Part shown: positions 53,420 through 62,162 of the stretch, one piece after another
Layout of the letters: every line of letters begins with the position of its first letter
Numbering within the stretch: the stretch's first letter is position 1
Assembly (NCBI RefSeq): GCF_014841565.1
Contig: NZ_JACYUD010000002.1
Location: 414,628 to 478,627 of the forward strand
Source of the DNA: Rhizobium sp. CFBP 8762
Lineage (GTDB): Bacteria; Pseudomonadota; Alphaproteobacteria; Rhizobiales; Rhizobiaceae
DNA length: 64,000 bases
Direction of reading: 5' to 3'
Position numbers and translations under genes: made by a program
Notes under the pieces: model-generated
The model's database searches: none
What the model saw: the letters and a program-made list of their open reading frames with translations, nothing else
What the model was told of the DNA's origin: nothing

Positions 53420-55222
53420 TCATCCCCGCCGTGCGGCGGGGGTGGCGGTTTTGCCTCTTGGCCGTTCCGTAGCCAGTGCAGACGTGATGCTGCCAAACAA
53501 CGGTAAATCCGCAATCTCCTCTACCGTATAGGCCAGTTTGGGCCGCCAGTTGGGATAGCCTTCCGCAAAGCCCGGAACGTTGGTTGCCTTGTGCTCACCC
53601 GTTAGGTCCGCAAGTCTGGCAGCAGCCAGCATGGACGGGGTTCTGGCAATGAAGCGATGCGCGGCGATCAACACCGCATCCGGCAGCGGGCCGTGACGGC
53701 GCTTTTGCAGCACGGCATCCACGTCCTTCTGGCTGAGCAGATCTTCCGCAAGCAGCGCTGCCAGCAAGGCCTTTCGCTCCCGCACGCGCAGGCGTTTTTG
53801 CCGTGCCGTATCGCGCTCGGACATGCCCAGCCTGTTGCGAAGGACGATATCGTTGCCGTCCCACCAGCCTTTCAGGGTTGGCAGATCGTGCGTGGCAAGA
53901 CATGCGAGTGCGACAGGTGGATAGTCATTGCTGGGCAGGAATGCAGCCCTTTTGCGCTCAAAATACAGCAGGCGATAGGAGAGTATATTGTGCTCTTCCA
54001 TCTGCTCGCGAAACCCGTCCGGCACATCGCCAAGGTCTTCGCCGATGACCACGCAACCGTGGTCATGCGATGCGCGCGCCAGTGCACGGATCATCACATC
54101 CGTGGGGTAGGACATGTACTCACCGCTTCGCTTCTCCGCATTACCCTGAAGAAAATACAACCGCCACAGCATCAACGCATGGTCAATGCGCAGCACCTCA
54201 CCATAGCGCATGGCCGCGGTTACAGCGGCGGTGAAGGCTTCACCATCGGTATCCATAAGCACATCCGGGGCCAGTGGCGTTAACCCCCAGGACTGGCCGT
54301 GCTCGGTGAAATTATCCGGCGGTGTACCAATTGTCGCATGGCTGACAAATGCTTCGCGCGCGCTCCAGGTCGCTGACCCGTCGGGAACCTCTCCGACAGC
54401 GAGATCAATGTACAATCCCAACCGCAGGCCGCTTTGCCGGGCGTCATTGCGCGTTTGCGTTAGTTGCATGTCACAAAGATATTGCAGCCAAAGATGAAAC
54501 TGAATGTCATCGGCATGATGTTGCGCAAAGGTCTGGACCGCTTTGCCATCAGGGTTTCCGTAGGCTTTGGGCCAACCCGACCATCCCTTATCCCTGCCTT
54601 CGGCTACCATTTGAAACGACAGAGCTTCAAAAAGCGCATGGCGGGCTGCCACCGGATTGGCGTTTTTGAAACCGCCAAACGCCGCATCCGGCGCCATCTT
54701 CCAGCTTTCGTACAAACGCCTGAGAGCGCGCAGTTTAAGCGCAGCAACGCCTTCGTAATCCACCAGTTCGCCAGCACGAAGCTTTTCGGCCTCGGCGAGT
54801 TCGCCAGCGTCCGGGGTATAAGATGGCAGTTCGTCAATGGCGAGATACAACGGGTTCAGGCATTGCCGGTTGGAGGGTGAATAGGGGCTGCAATGGGCCG
54901 CATCCACCAAAAACAGGGCGTGCACAGGATTGATGCCGACAAAATCCCCGCCTGCCTTAGCAACAATGGCGCATATGGCCCGCAAATCAGCAAAATCGCC
55001 GATGCCCCAGTTGCGTGACGAGCGCAGCTCATAGATTTGCAGGGACACGCCCCATGCGGGCGATTGCGTCAGCCATTCCGGTATCAGGCAAAGGGCGGTT
55101 TCGGGCATGCGGCGGGCACTCCAATCGTGTTTTGCCAAATGTGCAAGCGGGAAGTTTGTTGCACACGACCCGGCGAGAAGCAAAAGATTGGTGATGGCGA
55201 CGCAAGAAAGTCCTTGGGCCAT
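53420..55222 (-). CDS. malQ: 4-alpha-glucanotransferase (amylomaltase)
   Basis: About 600 residues of the GH77 family, which transfers maltodextrin segments between chains. WGVSLQIYELRSSRNWGIGDFADL, FVGINPVHALF, YSPSNRQCLNPLYL, LRIDHALMLWRL (nucleophile Asp), IGEDLGDVP (acid Glu) and THDLPTLKGWW are diagnostic. The start is uncertain: an ATG at 55222 or a TTG at 55237 right after GGGAGAGG. With GlgX it processes glycogen breakdown products. The last codons overlap a GC hairpin. Confidence 0.92.
   Translation of the reverse strand: MAQGLSCVAITNLLLLAGSCATNFPLAHLAKHDWSARRMPETALCLIPEWLTQSPAWGVSLQIYELRSSRNWGIGDFADLRAICAIVAKAGGDFVGINPVHALFLVDAAHCSPYSPSNRQCLNPLYLAIDELPSYTPDAGELAEAEKLRAGELVDYEGVAALKLRALRRLYESWKMAPDAAFGGFKNANPVAARHALFEALSFQMVAEGRDKGWSGWPKAYGNPDGKAVQTFAQHHADDIQFHLWLQYLCDMQLTQTRNDARQSGLRLGLYIDLAVGEVPDGSATWSAREAFVSHATIGTPPDNFTEHGQSWGLTPLAPDVLMDTDGEAFTAAVTAAMRYGEVLRIDHALMLWRLYFLQGNAEKRSGEYMSYPTDVMIRALARASHDHGCVVIGEDLGDVPDGFREQMEEHNILSYRLLYFERKRAAFLPSNDYPPVALACLATHDLPTLKGWWDGNDIVLRNRLGMSERDTARQKRLRVRERKALLAALLAEDLLSQKDVDAVLQKRRHGPLPDAVLIAAHRFIARTPSMLAAARLADLTGEHKATNVPGFAEGYPNWRPKLAYTVEEIADLPLFGSITSALATERPRGKTATPAARRG
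53424..53445 (+). terminator. Possible terminator for the DUF2934 gene inside the malQ 3' end
   Basis: CCCCGCC and GGCGGGG pair around a 4-base loop, followed by GTGGCGGTTTT, 15 bases after the DUF2934 stop. It overlaps the last codons of malQ on the other strand. Confidence 0.5.
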
Positions 55223-55282
55223 TGGTATTTCATTCAACCTCTCCCTATATTAGGCTCAAACCGATGAATTCAGGAGACACAC

Positions 55283-56338
55283 ATGTTTGGTGCCACCTCA
55301 CGCTTGACCCAGATAACCGCAGTTCTTGCCATGGGACTGGCTTTCTCTTTGGCAACGATTGACACGGCTGATGCGCGCCGGGGCGGTGGCGGCTTCGGCA
55401 GCCGTGGCACACGCACCTATTCCGCGCCAGCGCCCACACGCACTGCGCCTGCTGCCCCCGCTCCCATTGATCGCTCCATGACGCCGCGCACACAGACCAA
55501 TCAGGCAAACCAGCCAACAGCGGCACAGCCACAGGTTGGCCAGCAGCGCCCCGGTGGCCTGTTTGGCGGCTTTGGCGGTTCCATGCTCGGCGGTCTGGTC
55601 GCCGGTGGCCTGCTTGGCATGTTGCTGGGCCAAGGCTTTGGCGGCGGCGCAGGCTTTCTTGCCATGCTGGTACAGATCGCGCTGTTTGCCGGTATCGCTT
55701 TCCTCGCCATGCGCTTTTTTGCAAGCCGTCGCCAGACGCCAGCCGCTGCTGGTGGGCCTGTCTCGCGCAGCGCTTACGAGGATCGCCCTGCGGGCGGCTC
55801 GTCCTTCCGCATTCCCGATATTGGTGGCGGAGCCAAACAGCAGGCAGATCGCCCTAATTCGGCGCAGCCGGGATTTGGCGCGCAAGCACAGAGCCAGTCA
55901 CAGGCAGCCCCCCAGCGCCAGCCCGTTATTGGTGATGTAAAGATCGAGCAGGCGGATTTTGAGCAGTTCGAACGCATGTTGGCTGACGTTCAGGCCGCCT
56001 ACGGCCGTGAAGATTACGCGGCGCTGCGCAAGCTGACGACGCCGGAAGCCATGTCATATTTGTCACAGGAACTGGGCGAGATCGCTACAAAGGGACAGCG
56101 CAACCGCGTGTCCGATGTCGTTCTTCATCAAGGCGACCTGTCGGAAAGCTGGAGCGAAGATGGCGTTGAGTACGCAACCGTTGCCATGGCTTACTCCAGC
56201 ATCGACGTGATGGTGGATCGCGCGACCGGCGACGTGATCGAAGGCGATGCCAGCAAGCCGACTGAAACGACGGAAGTCTGGACCTTCGTACGTGAGCCGG
56301 GTGAAGACTGGAAACTGTCTGCCATCCAGTCTGCCTAA
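55283..56338 (+). CDS. Tim44-like domain protein
   Basis: 351 residues. An N-terminal signal or anchor (about 8-30, ending in TADARRGGGG) leads into a low-complexity Gly/Gln/Pro/Ala region. A hydrophobic Gly-rich stretch (about 95-150; LFGGFGGSMLGGLVAGGLLG) and a C-terminal Tim44 domain (about 215-350; FEQFERMLADVQAAYGREDYAALRKL) follow. Alphaproteobacterial Tim44-like proteins are relatives of the mitochondrial import motor subunit and are membrane-attached; their bacterial job is not settled. CAGGAGA precedes the ATG, and a strong terminator follows the stop. Confidence 0.88.
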   Translation: MFGATSRLTQITAVLAMGLAFSLATIDTADARRGGGGFGSRGTRTYSAPAPTRTAPAAPAPIDRSMTPRTQTNQANQPTAAQPQVGQQRPGGLFGGFGGSMLGGLVAGGLLGMLLGQGFGGGAGFLAMLVQIALFAGIAFLAMRFFASRRQTPAAAGGPVSRSAYEDRPAGGSSFRIPDIGGGAKQQADRPNSAQPGFGAQAQSQSQAAPQRQPVIGDVKIEQADFEQFERMLADVQAAYGREDYAALRKLTTPEAMSYLSQELGEIATKGQRNRVSDVVLHQGDLSESWSEDGVEYATVAMAYSSIDVMVDRATGDVIEGDASKPTETTEVWTFVREPGEDWKLSAIQSA

Positions 56339-56350
56339 GTTTATAAACAC

Positions 56351-56380
56351 AGCCGCCCGTTTGCGAAAACGGGCGGCTTT
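56351..56380 (+). terminator. Rho-independent terminator after the Tim44-like gene
   Basis: A perfect 12-base stem AGCCGCCCGTTT / AAACGGGCGGCT with a 4-base loop, followed by TTTC. Confidence 0.88.
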
Positions 56381-56526
56381 CGTTCAAGCCCCTGCTACAA
56401 CAGCAAATCAGTTTCACAATTCGCTTTTCCCGCCATCCGCCGCCTGATAGCTACTGCCTCGCGACGTGCTCAATTGCAGTTTCGTCGCTGGTATCTGCCA
56501 CAGCGGCAGTGAGCAGGACAATCAGC

Positions 56527-57747
56527 ATGGATCAGCCATTACCCGTTCGCGAGAGCGTTCTCCGCCATCCGGGCTATCTCAACTTTGCCGCATCGCGCGT
56601 GTTTTCGTCACTGGGTTTCCAATCCATCGCCATCGCCATGGGCTGGATGGTATATGACCAGACCAAAAGCGCCTTTGCGCTGGGTCTTGTGGGCCTGTTC
56701 CAGTTTTTGCCCATGGTGTTTCTTACCTTCATCGTTGGCGATGTGGCAGACCGGTTTGATCGCAGACGCATTGGCCTTGCTTGCCAACTGGTTGAAGCAG
56801 TGACGGTTTTGGTGCTGGGGATCGCCGTCTGGTACAATGTGCTCCACCCGGTCGGCATCTTCTGCGCGGTTGCTGTTCTGGGTGCAGCGCAGGCGTTTGA
56901 GCGACCGACAATGGCCTCTCTTCTGCCCAATATCGTGCCACCCAGCTTGCTGCAGCAGGCCATCGCCACCTCCACCTCCATGATGCAGACGGCACTGATC
57001 GTCGGTCCCTCGCTCGGCGGCCTGCTCTACGGTATAGGCCCGGTCGTGCCCTTCATGGTTTCCACGGTGCTGTTTGCCATTGCAAGCATCAACGTCATTT
57101 CCATCCGCATGGAACGTAAGGTTGCCTCCCGTGAGCCGGTGACACTGGCATCCGTGTTTGCCGGTGTGTCCTTCATCCGCAGCCCCGTAATGCTCGGCAC
57201 GATCTCGCTGGATCTGTTCGCCGTGCTTCTGGGCGGTGCCACCGCGTTGTTGCCGATTTTCGCAAGCGATATTCTGCAGGCCGGCCCATGGGGCCTTGGT
57301 CTTCTGCGGGCCGCACCCGCTGTCGGCGCGCTTGGCATGTCCATCGTGCTGGCCCGCTGGCCCATTCAGGACAATGTCGGGCGCAAGATGTTTCTATCCG
57401 TTGGCGTATTTGGACTGGCAACAATCGTGTTTGCCATTTCCACCAGCATCGCGCTTTCTGTGTTGGCGTTGCTGATCGTCGGCGCGTCCGATGCGGTGAG
57501 TGTGGTGATCCGCAGCTCTCTGGTGCAACTGCTGACGCCCGACGCCATGCGGGGCCGCGTGAATGCGGTAAACTCGCTGTTTATCGGCACGTCCAACCAG
57601 TTGGGGGAATTTGAGTCCGGCATGCTCGCCGGTTTCGTCGGCCCCGTAACGACGGGCGTCATCGGCGGCCTTGGAACGATTACGGTCGTGCTGTTGTGGA
57701 TGCGGCTGTTTCCCGACCTGACGAAGGTCAAGACCCTGTCCGGTTAG
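56527..57747 (+). CDS. MFS transporter
   Basis: 406 residues with about 12 hydrophobic segments. The cytoplasmic loop GDVADRFDRRRIGLACQLVEA matches the major facilitator motif A pattern, and the overall look (LNFAASRVFSSLGFQSIAIAMGWMVYD) is of the enterobactin-exporter-like MFS_3 group. It probably exports a drug or siderophore; substrate unknown. I chose the ATG at 56527 over a GTG six codons upstream. The stop codon abuts a repeat element. Confidence 0.9.
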   Translation: MDQPLPVRESVLRHPGYLNFAASRVFSSLGFQSIAIAMGWMVYDQTKSAFALGLVGLFQFLPMVFLTFIVGDVADRFDRRRIGLACQLVEAVTVLVLGIAVWYNVLHPVGIFCAVAVLGAAQAFERPTMASLLPNIVPPSLLQQAIATSTSMMQTALIVGPSLGGLLYGIGPVVPFMVSTVLFAIASINVISIRMERKVASREPVTLASVFAGVSFIRSPVMLGTISLDLFAVLLGGATALLPIFASDILQAGPWGLGLLRAAPAVGALGMSIVLARWPIQDNVGRKMFLSVGVFGLATIVFAISTSIALSVLALLIVGASDAVSVVIRSSLVQLLTPDAMRGRVNAVNSLFIGTSNQLGEFESGMLAGFVGPVTTGVIGGLGTITVVLLWMRLFPDLTKVKTLSG

Positions 57748-57851
57748 AGCATAATCCGACCGGTGCGAAGGGGAGTTGTTTCACGTCCGGACAATGCGAC
57801 AAACAAGGAGATCGAGCGCCGATCTGATTCAATCAGATCAAATAGCGCTCT
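57748..57851. repeat. Mosaic repeat: partial module B plus full module A
   Basis: Starting just after the MFS stop, AGCATAATCCGACCGGTGCG is the first part of module B, then about 40 unrelated bases, then module A (57814-57851, GAGCGCCGATCTGATTCAA ... AGCGCTCT). Module A ends inside the stop codon of the converging small gene. The order B-then-A is the same as at 16708-16807. Confidence 0.8.
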
Positions 57852-58164
57852 AATCCGTCGTTTCACGCATCTGCATCGGATAATCTCGAGCATCAGCTTC
57901 CCAGTGACGACGCATCAGTTCCGCCTGCACCTCGTTCTGGAAATTGAACACCTGCTCGCGCATGTCATCCTCTGAACAGCCGAGCGCCAGAAGTTCATCG
58001 GCCAGTGAGCGGCACTGCGCGCGCCAGAACACAAGCGCTGCCTCACCATGCGTGGTGTCCAGGATTTCAGCACTCTGGCGCACGGTTGCCGCGCGGTTTT
58101 TCAGCGGAAATGGCACAATCCGGCAATCCCGGCTCTCTGCCTGTTTTGCTGTGTCCGTTGCCAT
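57850..58164 (-). CDS. Small hypothetical protein, DUF6074-like
   Basis: 104 residues. CRIVPFPLKNRAATVRQSAEIL near the N-terminus and the later FWRAQCRSLADELLALGCSEDD resemble the DUF6074 family of short Rhizobiales proteins; function unknown. There is no signal peptide or membrane segment, and the rest looks helical. Its stop codon overlaps the end of a mosaic repeat. The family assignment is from memory of the pattern. Confidence 0.7.
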   Translation of the reverse strand: MATDTAKQAESRDCRIVPFPLKNRAATVRQSAEILDTTHGEAALVFWRAQCRSLADELLALGCSEDDMREQVFNFQNEVQAELMRRHWEADARDYPMQMRETTD

Positions 58165-58242
58165 CGATTCGCTCTCCTATACTGCTTGTCCTCCAGTCAT
58201 AGGGAGCCTATGGTTAACGCTTGGTATCGAGAGACGCTAAAA

Positions 58243-58902
58243 TTATGCGCTGCACGTTTTCAAATAGGCCTGCACTGCAGCAAGTCCAACGTCTGTCAGC
58301 GCGTAAACACCTCGTTCCACTCGTTGGAACCAGCCATAGACGTTGTTGTGCAAAATTTTTGCCGCATCCGGTGCCACCTCCCGCAAGTCTCGTGGGCGCT
58401 TATGCCCGCTGTAAAGCGCTTGCGCACAAACAAGCGCCTGCTGGCGATAGGCTGTCATAATCGGCGCGCGCGTGCTGCCACCCAGCGCCGGGTCTCCCTT
58501 TCGGCGGCGATGTTCATCCACGAGGCGCGAGCGTTTGCGCAGGTTCTTGCGTGGCGCGGGACCGGCGGGGCTGACCAGAATATCCACTTGCCCACTGTCC
58601 GCGACGGTCAACATGCCGAACCCCAGCTTGCGGCAAAGATCGCGAAAGCGCCGGTCACTCTCCCGGCCCTTGCCCCTGGCAGACAGCCGCGCCGCAATCC
58701 AGATTTCGTCACCCGCTGCTGCGCGGTCCACCGCTTGCAGCACGAGTTCCAGATTGAACGTCAGTTTCAGCTCGCAGATCACCACCAGCGGCGGCTCACC
58801 ATCGCTGAGTGCGACCAGATCACATCCGCCAATCTCGCCCTTGACCTGATAACCGCCCGCTTCCAGAAACGTCTTTATCGGCAGGTACAGTGCTGTTTCC
58901 AA
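58243..58902 (-). CDS. DUF2161 family protein with PD-(D/E)XK-like fold
   Basis: 219 residues from a TTG start preceded by AGAGGATAACGC. The segment GGCDLVAL ... PLVVICELKLTFNLELVLQAVDR gives the D ... ExK arrangement of PD-(D/E)XK phosphodiesterases, as noted for DUF2161. The C-terminal part (HNNVYGWFQRVERGVYALTDVG) looks like a small winged-helix region. It may cleave nucleic acids; the substrate and role are unknown. It is a single gene between a DUF6074-like gene and a LacI regulator. Confidence 0.8.
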   Translation of the reverse strand: METALYLPIKTFLEAGGYQVKGEIGGCDLVALSDGEPPLVVICELKLTFNLELVLQAVDRAAAGDEIWIAARLSARGKGRESDRRFRDLCRKLGFGMLTVADSGQVDILVSPAGPAPRKNLRKRSRLVDEHRRRKGDPALGGSTRAPIMTAYRQQALVCAQALYSGHKRPRDLREVAPDAAKILHNNVYGWFQRVERGVYALTDVGLAAVQAYLKTCSA

Positions 58903-59037
58903 GCGTTATCCTCTATTCTCCCTGCCCATTACGTGGATTGGCAGGCAACAGCCAGAGCCGACAGCATCAAACTGTCATGAAACTCCCATGCTTTGTTCGT
59001 ATAGCCGGTCTTTTACTTACGTGCGTAAAGGAAGACG

Positions 59038-60015
59038 ATGACGACATTGCAGGATGTTGCCGCTCGTGCGGGCTGCTCTGCGGCAACGGTGTGCCGCGTG
59101 CTGAACGAGCAGGGACAGGTGAGCGCCGCCATGGTGCGCAAGGTGCGCAAAGCTGTGACCGAGCTTGGCTATGAAATGACGCCGGAGCGTGGTGGCGTGC
59201 GCCGCAGGCCCGCCATCGGCGTGCTGATTCCGTCCATCAACAATCCCGTATTTGCAGCCTCGCTGGCGAATATTCAAAACCGAATGCTGGTGGCGGGATA
59301 CGGGGTGCTGATCGCGCAATCCAACTACGATCCTTCCCGCGAGGCCGATGCCGTCGCCATGCTGACCGCAGAACGCCCTCGTGGTTTGATCCTGACCGTT
59401 TGCAACCCCAAATCCAGCCCGGCGCTAAGGGGAGACCTACCGCCTACCGTTATGCTGCACAATGCACCGACAGACCGCTATTCCTCCACCGTGCGGCTGG
59501 ACAATGTGGCAGCGGGGCGCATGCTCACGTCCCACATTCTGGAGCATGGTCACCGGCGCATTCTGTTCGTGACCGGGGAGTTTCGCGCGTCCGACCGCGC
59601 GCGCCAACGGTTCGAGGGATATCGCGCCGCCATGCAGGACCATGGGCTTGAGGCGCTGGACCCGCTGGAAATCTCCTTCATCGACGACTACGATCAGCTC
59701 GATCTGTCTATGCTGATCGAGCGGCATAAACCCACAGCCATGATTGCTTCAAATGATCTGATTGCACTGGGCGTCATGGGTGCCGTGCGTCGGCAAGGGC
59801 TTTCGGTTCCCGGCGATGTCTCCGTTGCCGGGTTCGACGGTATCTCCATCGGCACGCTGGTCAATCCGGTGCTGACGACTGTCACCATACCCAATGCCAG
59901 CATGGGCTCGGCGGCGGCGTCCATGCTGCTGGATATCACTATGAACGGGGCGGCAGGGCGTGATCTTTTCGTCGATTACGCCCTGCGCCCCGGTGGTACT
60001 GTCAGGCAGATATAG
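59038..60015 (+). CDS. LacI-family transcriptional regulator
   Basis: 325 residues. The LacI DNA-binding head is at 3-50 (TLQDVAARAGCSAATVCRVLNEQ, hinge GYEMTPERGG), then a sugar-sensing domain (IGVLIPSINNPVFAASLANIQ, ILEHGHRRILFVTG, IASNDLIALGVMGAVR). Two or more Cys in the helix-turn-helix (Cys12, Cys18) are unusual. It converges with the sugar ABC operon with only five bases between stops, and most likely regulates that operon. Confidence 0.93.
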   Translation: MTTLQDVAARAGCSAATVCRVLNEQGQVSAAMVRKVRKAVTELGYEMTPERGGVRRRPAIGVLIPSINNPVFAASLANIQNRMLVAGYGVLIAQSNYDPSREADAVAMLTAERPRGLILTVCNPKSSPALRGDLPPTVMLHNAPTDRYSSTVRLDNVAAGRMLTSHILEHGHRRILFVTGEFRASDRARQRFEGYRAAMQDHGLEALDPLEISFIDDYDQLDLSMLIERHKPTAMIASNDLIALGVMGAVRRQGLSVPGDVSVAGFDGISIGTLVNPVLTTVTIPNASMGSAAASMLLDITMNGAAGRDLFVDYALRPGGTVRQI

Positions 60016-60020
60016 GCCGT

Positions 60021-61286
60021 TTACTTGCGCGGCAGCAGCTTCTGCACTTCGTCAGCAGCATCGTTCAGCGCTTCGACCGGATCGGCCTTCTGCTCGACGA
60101 TCCGCGACAGGTTTTCAACGATGGTGTTGGTGACCTTCACGCCGTTGGTGCCGGGGAACGCGTACCATGGCTGCATCAGCGGCATCTGGTTCAGGCCAGC
60201 GTTGAATAGCGGGTTTTCCTTGTAGAAGTTGCCGAGATAGTCGGGCGACTTTGCGGCCAGCTCGTTGTTGGGCACGTAGCCCGTGCCGGGAACCACAACG
60301 GATGCGCCGTAGGGGCCAGCAGCAAACTTGGCGAACTTCCAGGCGGCGTCCTGCTTGGCAGGATCACGGGTCAACATGACGACGGCGTTACCACCGGTCG
60401 GCAGCTTGCCATTGGCAGGGTCGATCAACGGAATGGGGGCCGTGCGCATGTCGAACTTGTCGCCGACATTCTTGATGGTGTTGCGCAGCGCGCCGGTTGT
60501 CTGGAATGCAAAACCAACCTTGCCAGCCACGAATGCCTGTTCACCGGCAGCCTTTGTAAAGACCGGAAGGCCGCCTTCCTTGACCATGCGATCCAGCAGC
60601 GTCACAGCCTTCTGGCCTGCTTCACCGTTGAACGCCACCTTCTTTTCATCCGGTGTCAGCATGGTGCCACCAGCGCCGAACAGAAGGGCGGAGAACATCC
60701 AGTCGTCCGCCTGCCAGCGGAAATCGATACCATCAGCGCCGGTGTTGAGCGCCTTGATCTTACCGCCTAGGTCGATGACCTCATCCCAGGTCTTCGGCGC
60801 TACATCCGGGTTGCCACCGGCCGCGCGGACGAGATCGGCATTGTAATACATGATGGGGTTGGACGTTGCAAAAGCCAGACCGACCTGCTTGCCGTTAACC
60901 TGCGCCAGTTTCAGGATCGTATCGGAAAAGCCGAGCTTGTCCATGTCGCCTTCCTTGGCGATGAACGGGCCGAGATCGACCGGGATATCGCGCTCATCCA
61001 CCATGCGAAGACGGTTGAGGCCGATAAAGGTGATATCGGGCATTTCCGCCGTGCCGGCCTGGCGCATGATGGTCTGAATGCCCTGCTCGTAGTTTTCCGA
61101 CGGGCTGGCGAAGGTGATCTTGATATCGGGATTTTCCTCCATGAACTTCTTGGAGATCGTGTCCATCACGTCCTTGAAGAAGCCGGGCATGGGGTAGTGG
61201 ACGGTCAGCATCGTTTCGGCAAAGGCCGGAGCGGCGATGGACGCAGATAAAGCAGCGGCGGCGAGCGCCTTGGTGATACGCTTCAT
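60021..61286 (-). CDS. Extracellular solute-binding protein family 1 (UgpB/sugar type)
   Basis: 421 residues with a signal peptide (MKRITKALAAAALSASIAAPAFA, cleavage near 23). The mature protein (VHYPMPGFFKDVMDTISKKFMEENPDIKITFA, DITFIGLNRLRMVDERD, KTWDEVIDLGGKI, GGNAVVMLTRDPAKQDAAWKF) is a family 1 binder like UgpB. It binds a sugar, oligosaccharide or glycerol phosphate ester for the permeases upstream. It is the last gene of the ATPase-permease-permease-binder operon, 42 bases after the second permease. Confidence 0.93.
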   Translation of the reverse strand: MKRITKALAAAALSASIAAPAFAETMLTVHYPMPGFFKDVMDTISKKFMEENPDIKITFASPSENYEQGIQTIMRQAGTAEMPDITFIGLNRLRMVDERDIPVDLGPFIAKEGDMDKLGFSDTILKLAQVNGKQVGLAFATSNPIMYYNADLVRAAGGNPDVAPKTWDEVIDLGGKIKALNTGADGIDFRWQADDWMFSALLFGAGGTMLTPDEKKVAFNGEAGQKAVTLLDRMVKEGGLPVFTKAAGEQAFVAGKVGFAFQTTGALRNTIKNVGDKFDMRTAPIPLIDPANGKLPTGGNAVVMLTRDPAKQDAAWKFAKFAAGPYGASVVVPGTGYVPNNELAAKSPDYLGNFYKENPLFNAGLNQMPLMQPWYAFPGTNGVKVTNTIVENLSRIVEQKADPVEALNDAADEVQKLLPRK

Positions 61287-61328
61287 AGCTCTATTCTCTC
61301 TGTTTTCAGGCGGGTTAAGAACGACCGG

Positions 61329-62162
61329 TCAGCCTTTGAGACCGGTCATGGCAATGCCCTCGACGAAGCGTTTCTGCGCCATGAGAAAGGCCAGCACGAG
61401 GGGAAGGGTAATGATGAGGGTCGCCGCCATCAGCGCGCCATAGTCATCTCCGGCTTCGGCAGCGCGGAAAAACAACAGGCCTAGCGGCGGCGTGGCATAA
61501 TCGGAATTCGTCACCACGATCAGCGGCCAGAACAGGTCGTTCCAGTGCGCCACCACCGAGAAGATGGCAAAAGCTGTAACAGCAGGCCATGCATTGGGCA
61601 GAATGACGCGGGCAACAACGCCAAGCTCCGACATGCCATCCAGCCGGGCGGCATGGATGAGATCATCCGGCAGCGCGCGGAAAAATTGCAGGAACAGGAA
61701 GATGGCAAACACCGAGATGGAGAACGGAGCGACGAGAGCGGCATAGCTGTTGAGCATCGACAGCGTGTCAAACGCAACATACAGCGGCAGCGCGGTGGCA
61801 TGGATTGGCACCAGCAGGCCCAGCATGACGAGTGCCATCATGAAGCGCGAGCCGCGAAATTGCAGCTTGGCCATGGCATAGGCACAGGGTACGGCTACCA
61901 TAACCTGAATAATCAGGATGATGCCGCAGACCACCACGCCGTTCCATAATAGCGTGGGGATATCGACTCGCGACATGGCCTTCTGGATATTCTCGACATA
62001 ATACCACTGCTGTGGAACGAGCGACAACGAGGACGCGAAGATATCCGCCTGCGCCTTGCCCGCTGCCGAAATCATGAAAATATACGGGGCCAGAAAGACG
62101 AGCGCCCCGAAGGACAGAAGCGACAGGCGGACGATGCGGCCTAAGTTCAGTGTCTGGGTCAT
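61329..62162 (-). CDS. Sugar ABC permease, UgpE/MalG type
   Basis: 277-residue inner-membrane permease with about six helices. The EAA loop (DLIHAARLDGMSELGVVARVILPNAWP, near 170-195) and the following WNDLFWPLIV stretch are standard MalG/UgpE. It overlaps the upstream permease by four bases (ATGA). It forms the channel with the UgpA-type partner. Confidence 0.94.
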   Translation of the reverse strand: MTQTLNLGRIVRLSLLSFGALVFLAPYIFMISAAGKAQADIFASSLSLVPQQWYYVENIQKAMSRVDIPTLLWNGVVVCGIILIIQVMVAVPCAYAMAKLQFRGSRFMMALVMLGLLVPIHATALPLYVAFDTLSMLNSYAALVAPFSISVFAIFLFLQFFRALPDDLIHAARLDGMSELGVVARVILPNAWPAVTAFAIFSVVAHWNDLFWPLIVVTNSDYATPPLGLLFFRAAEAGDDYGALMAATLIITLPLVLAFLMAQKRFVEGIAMTGLKG

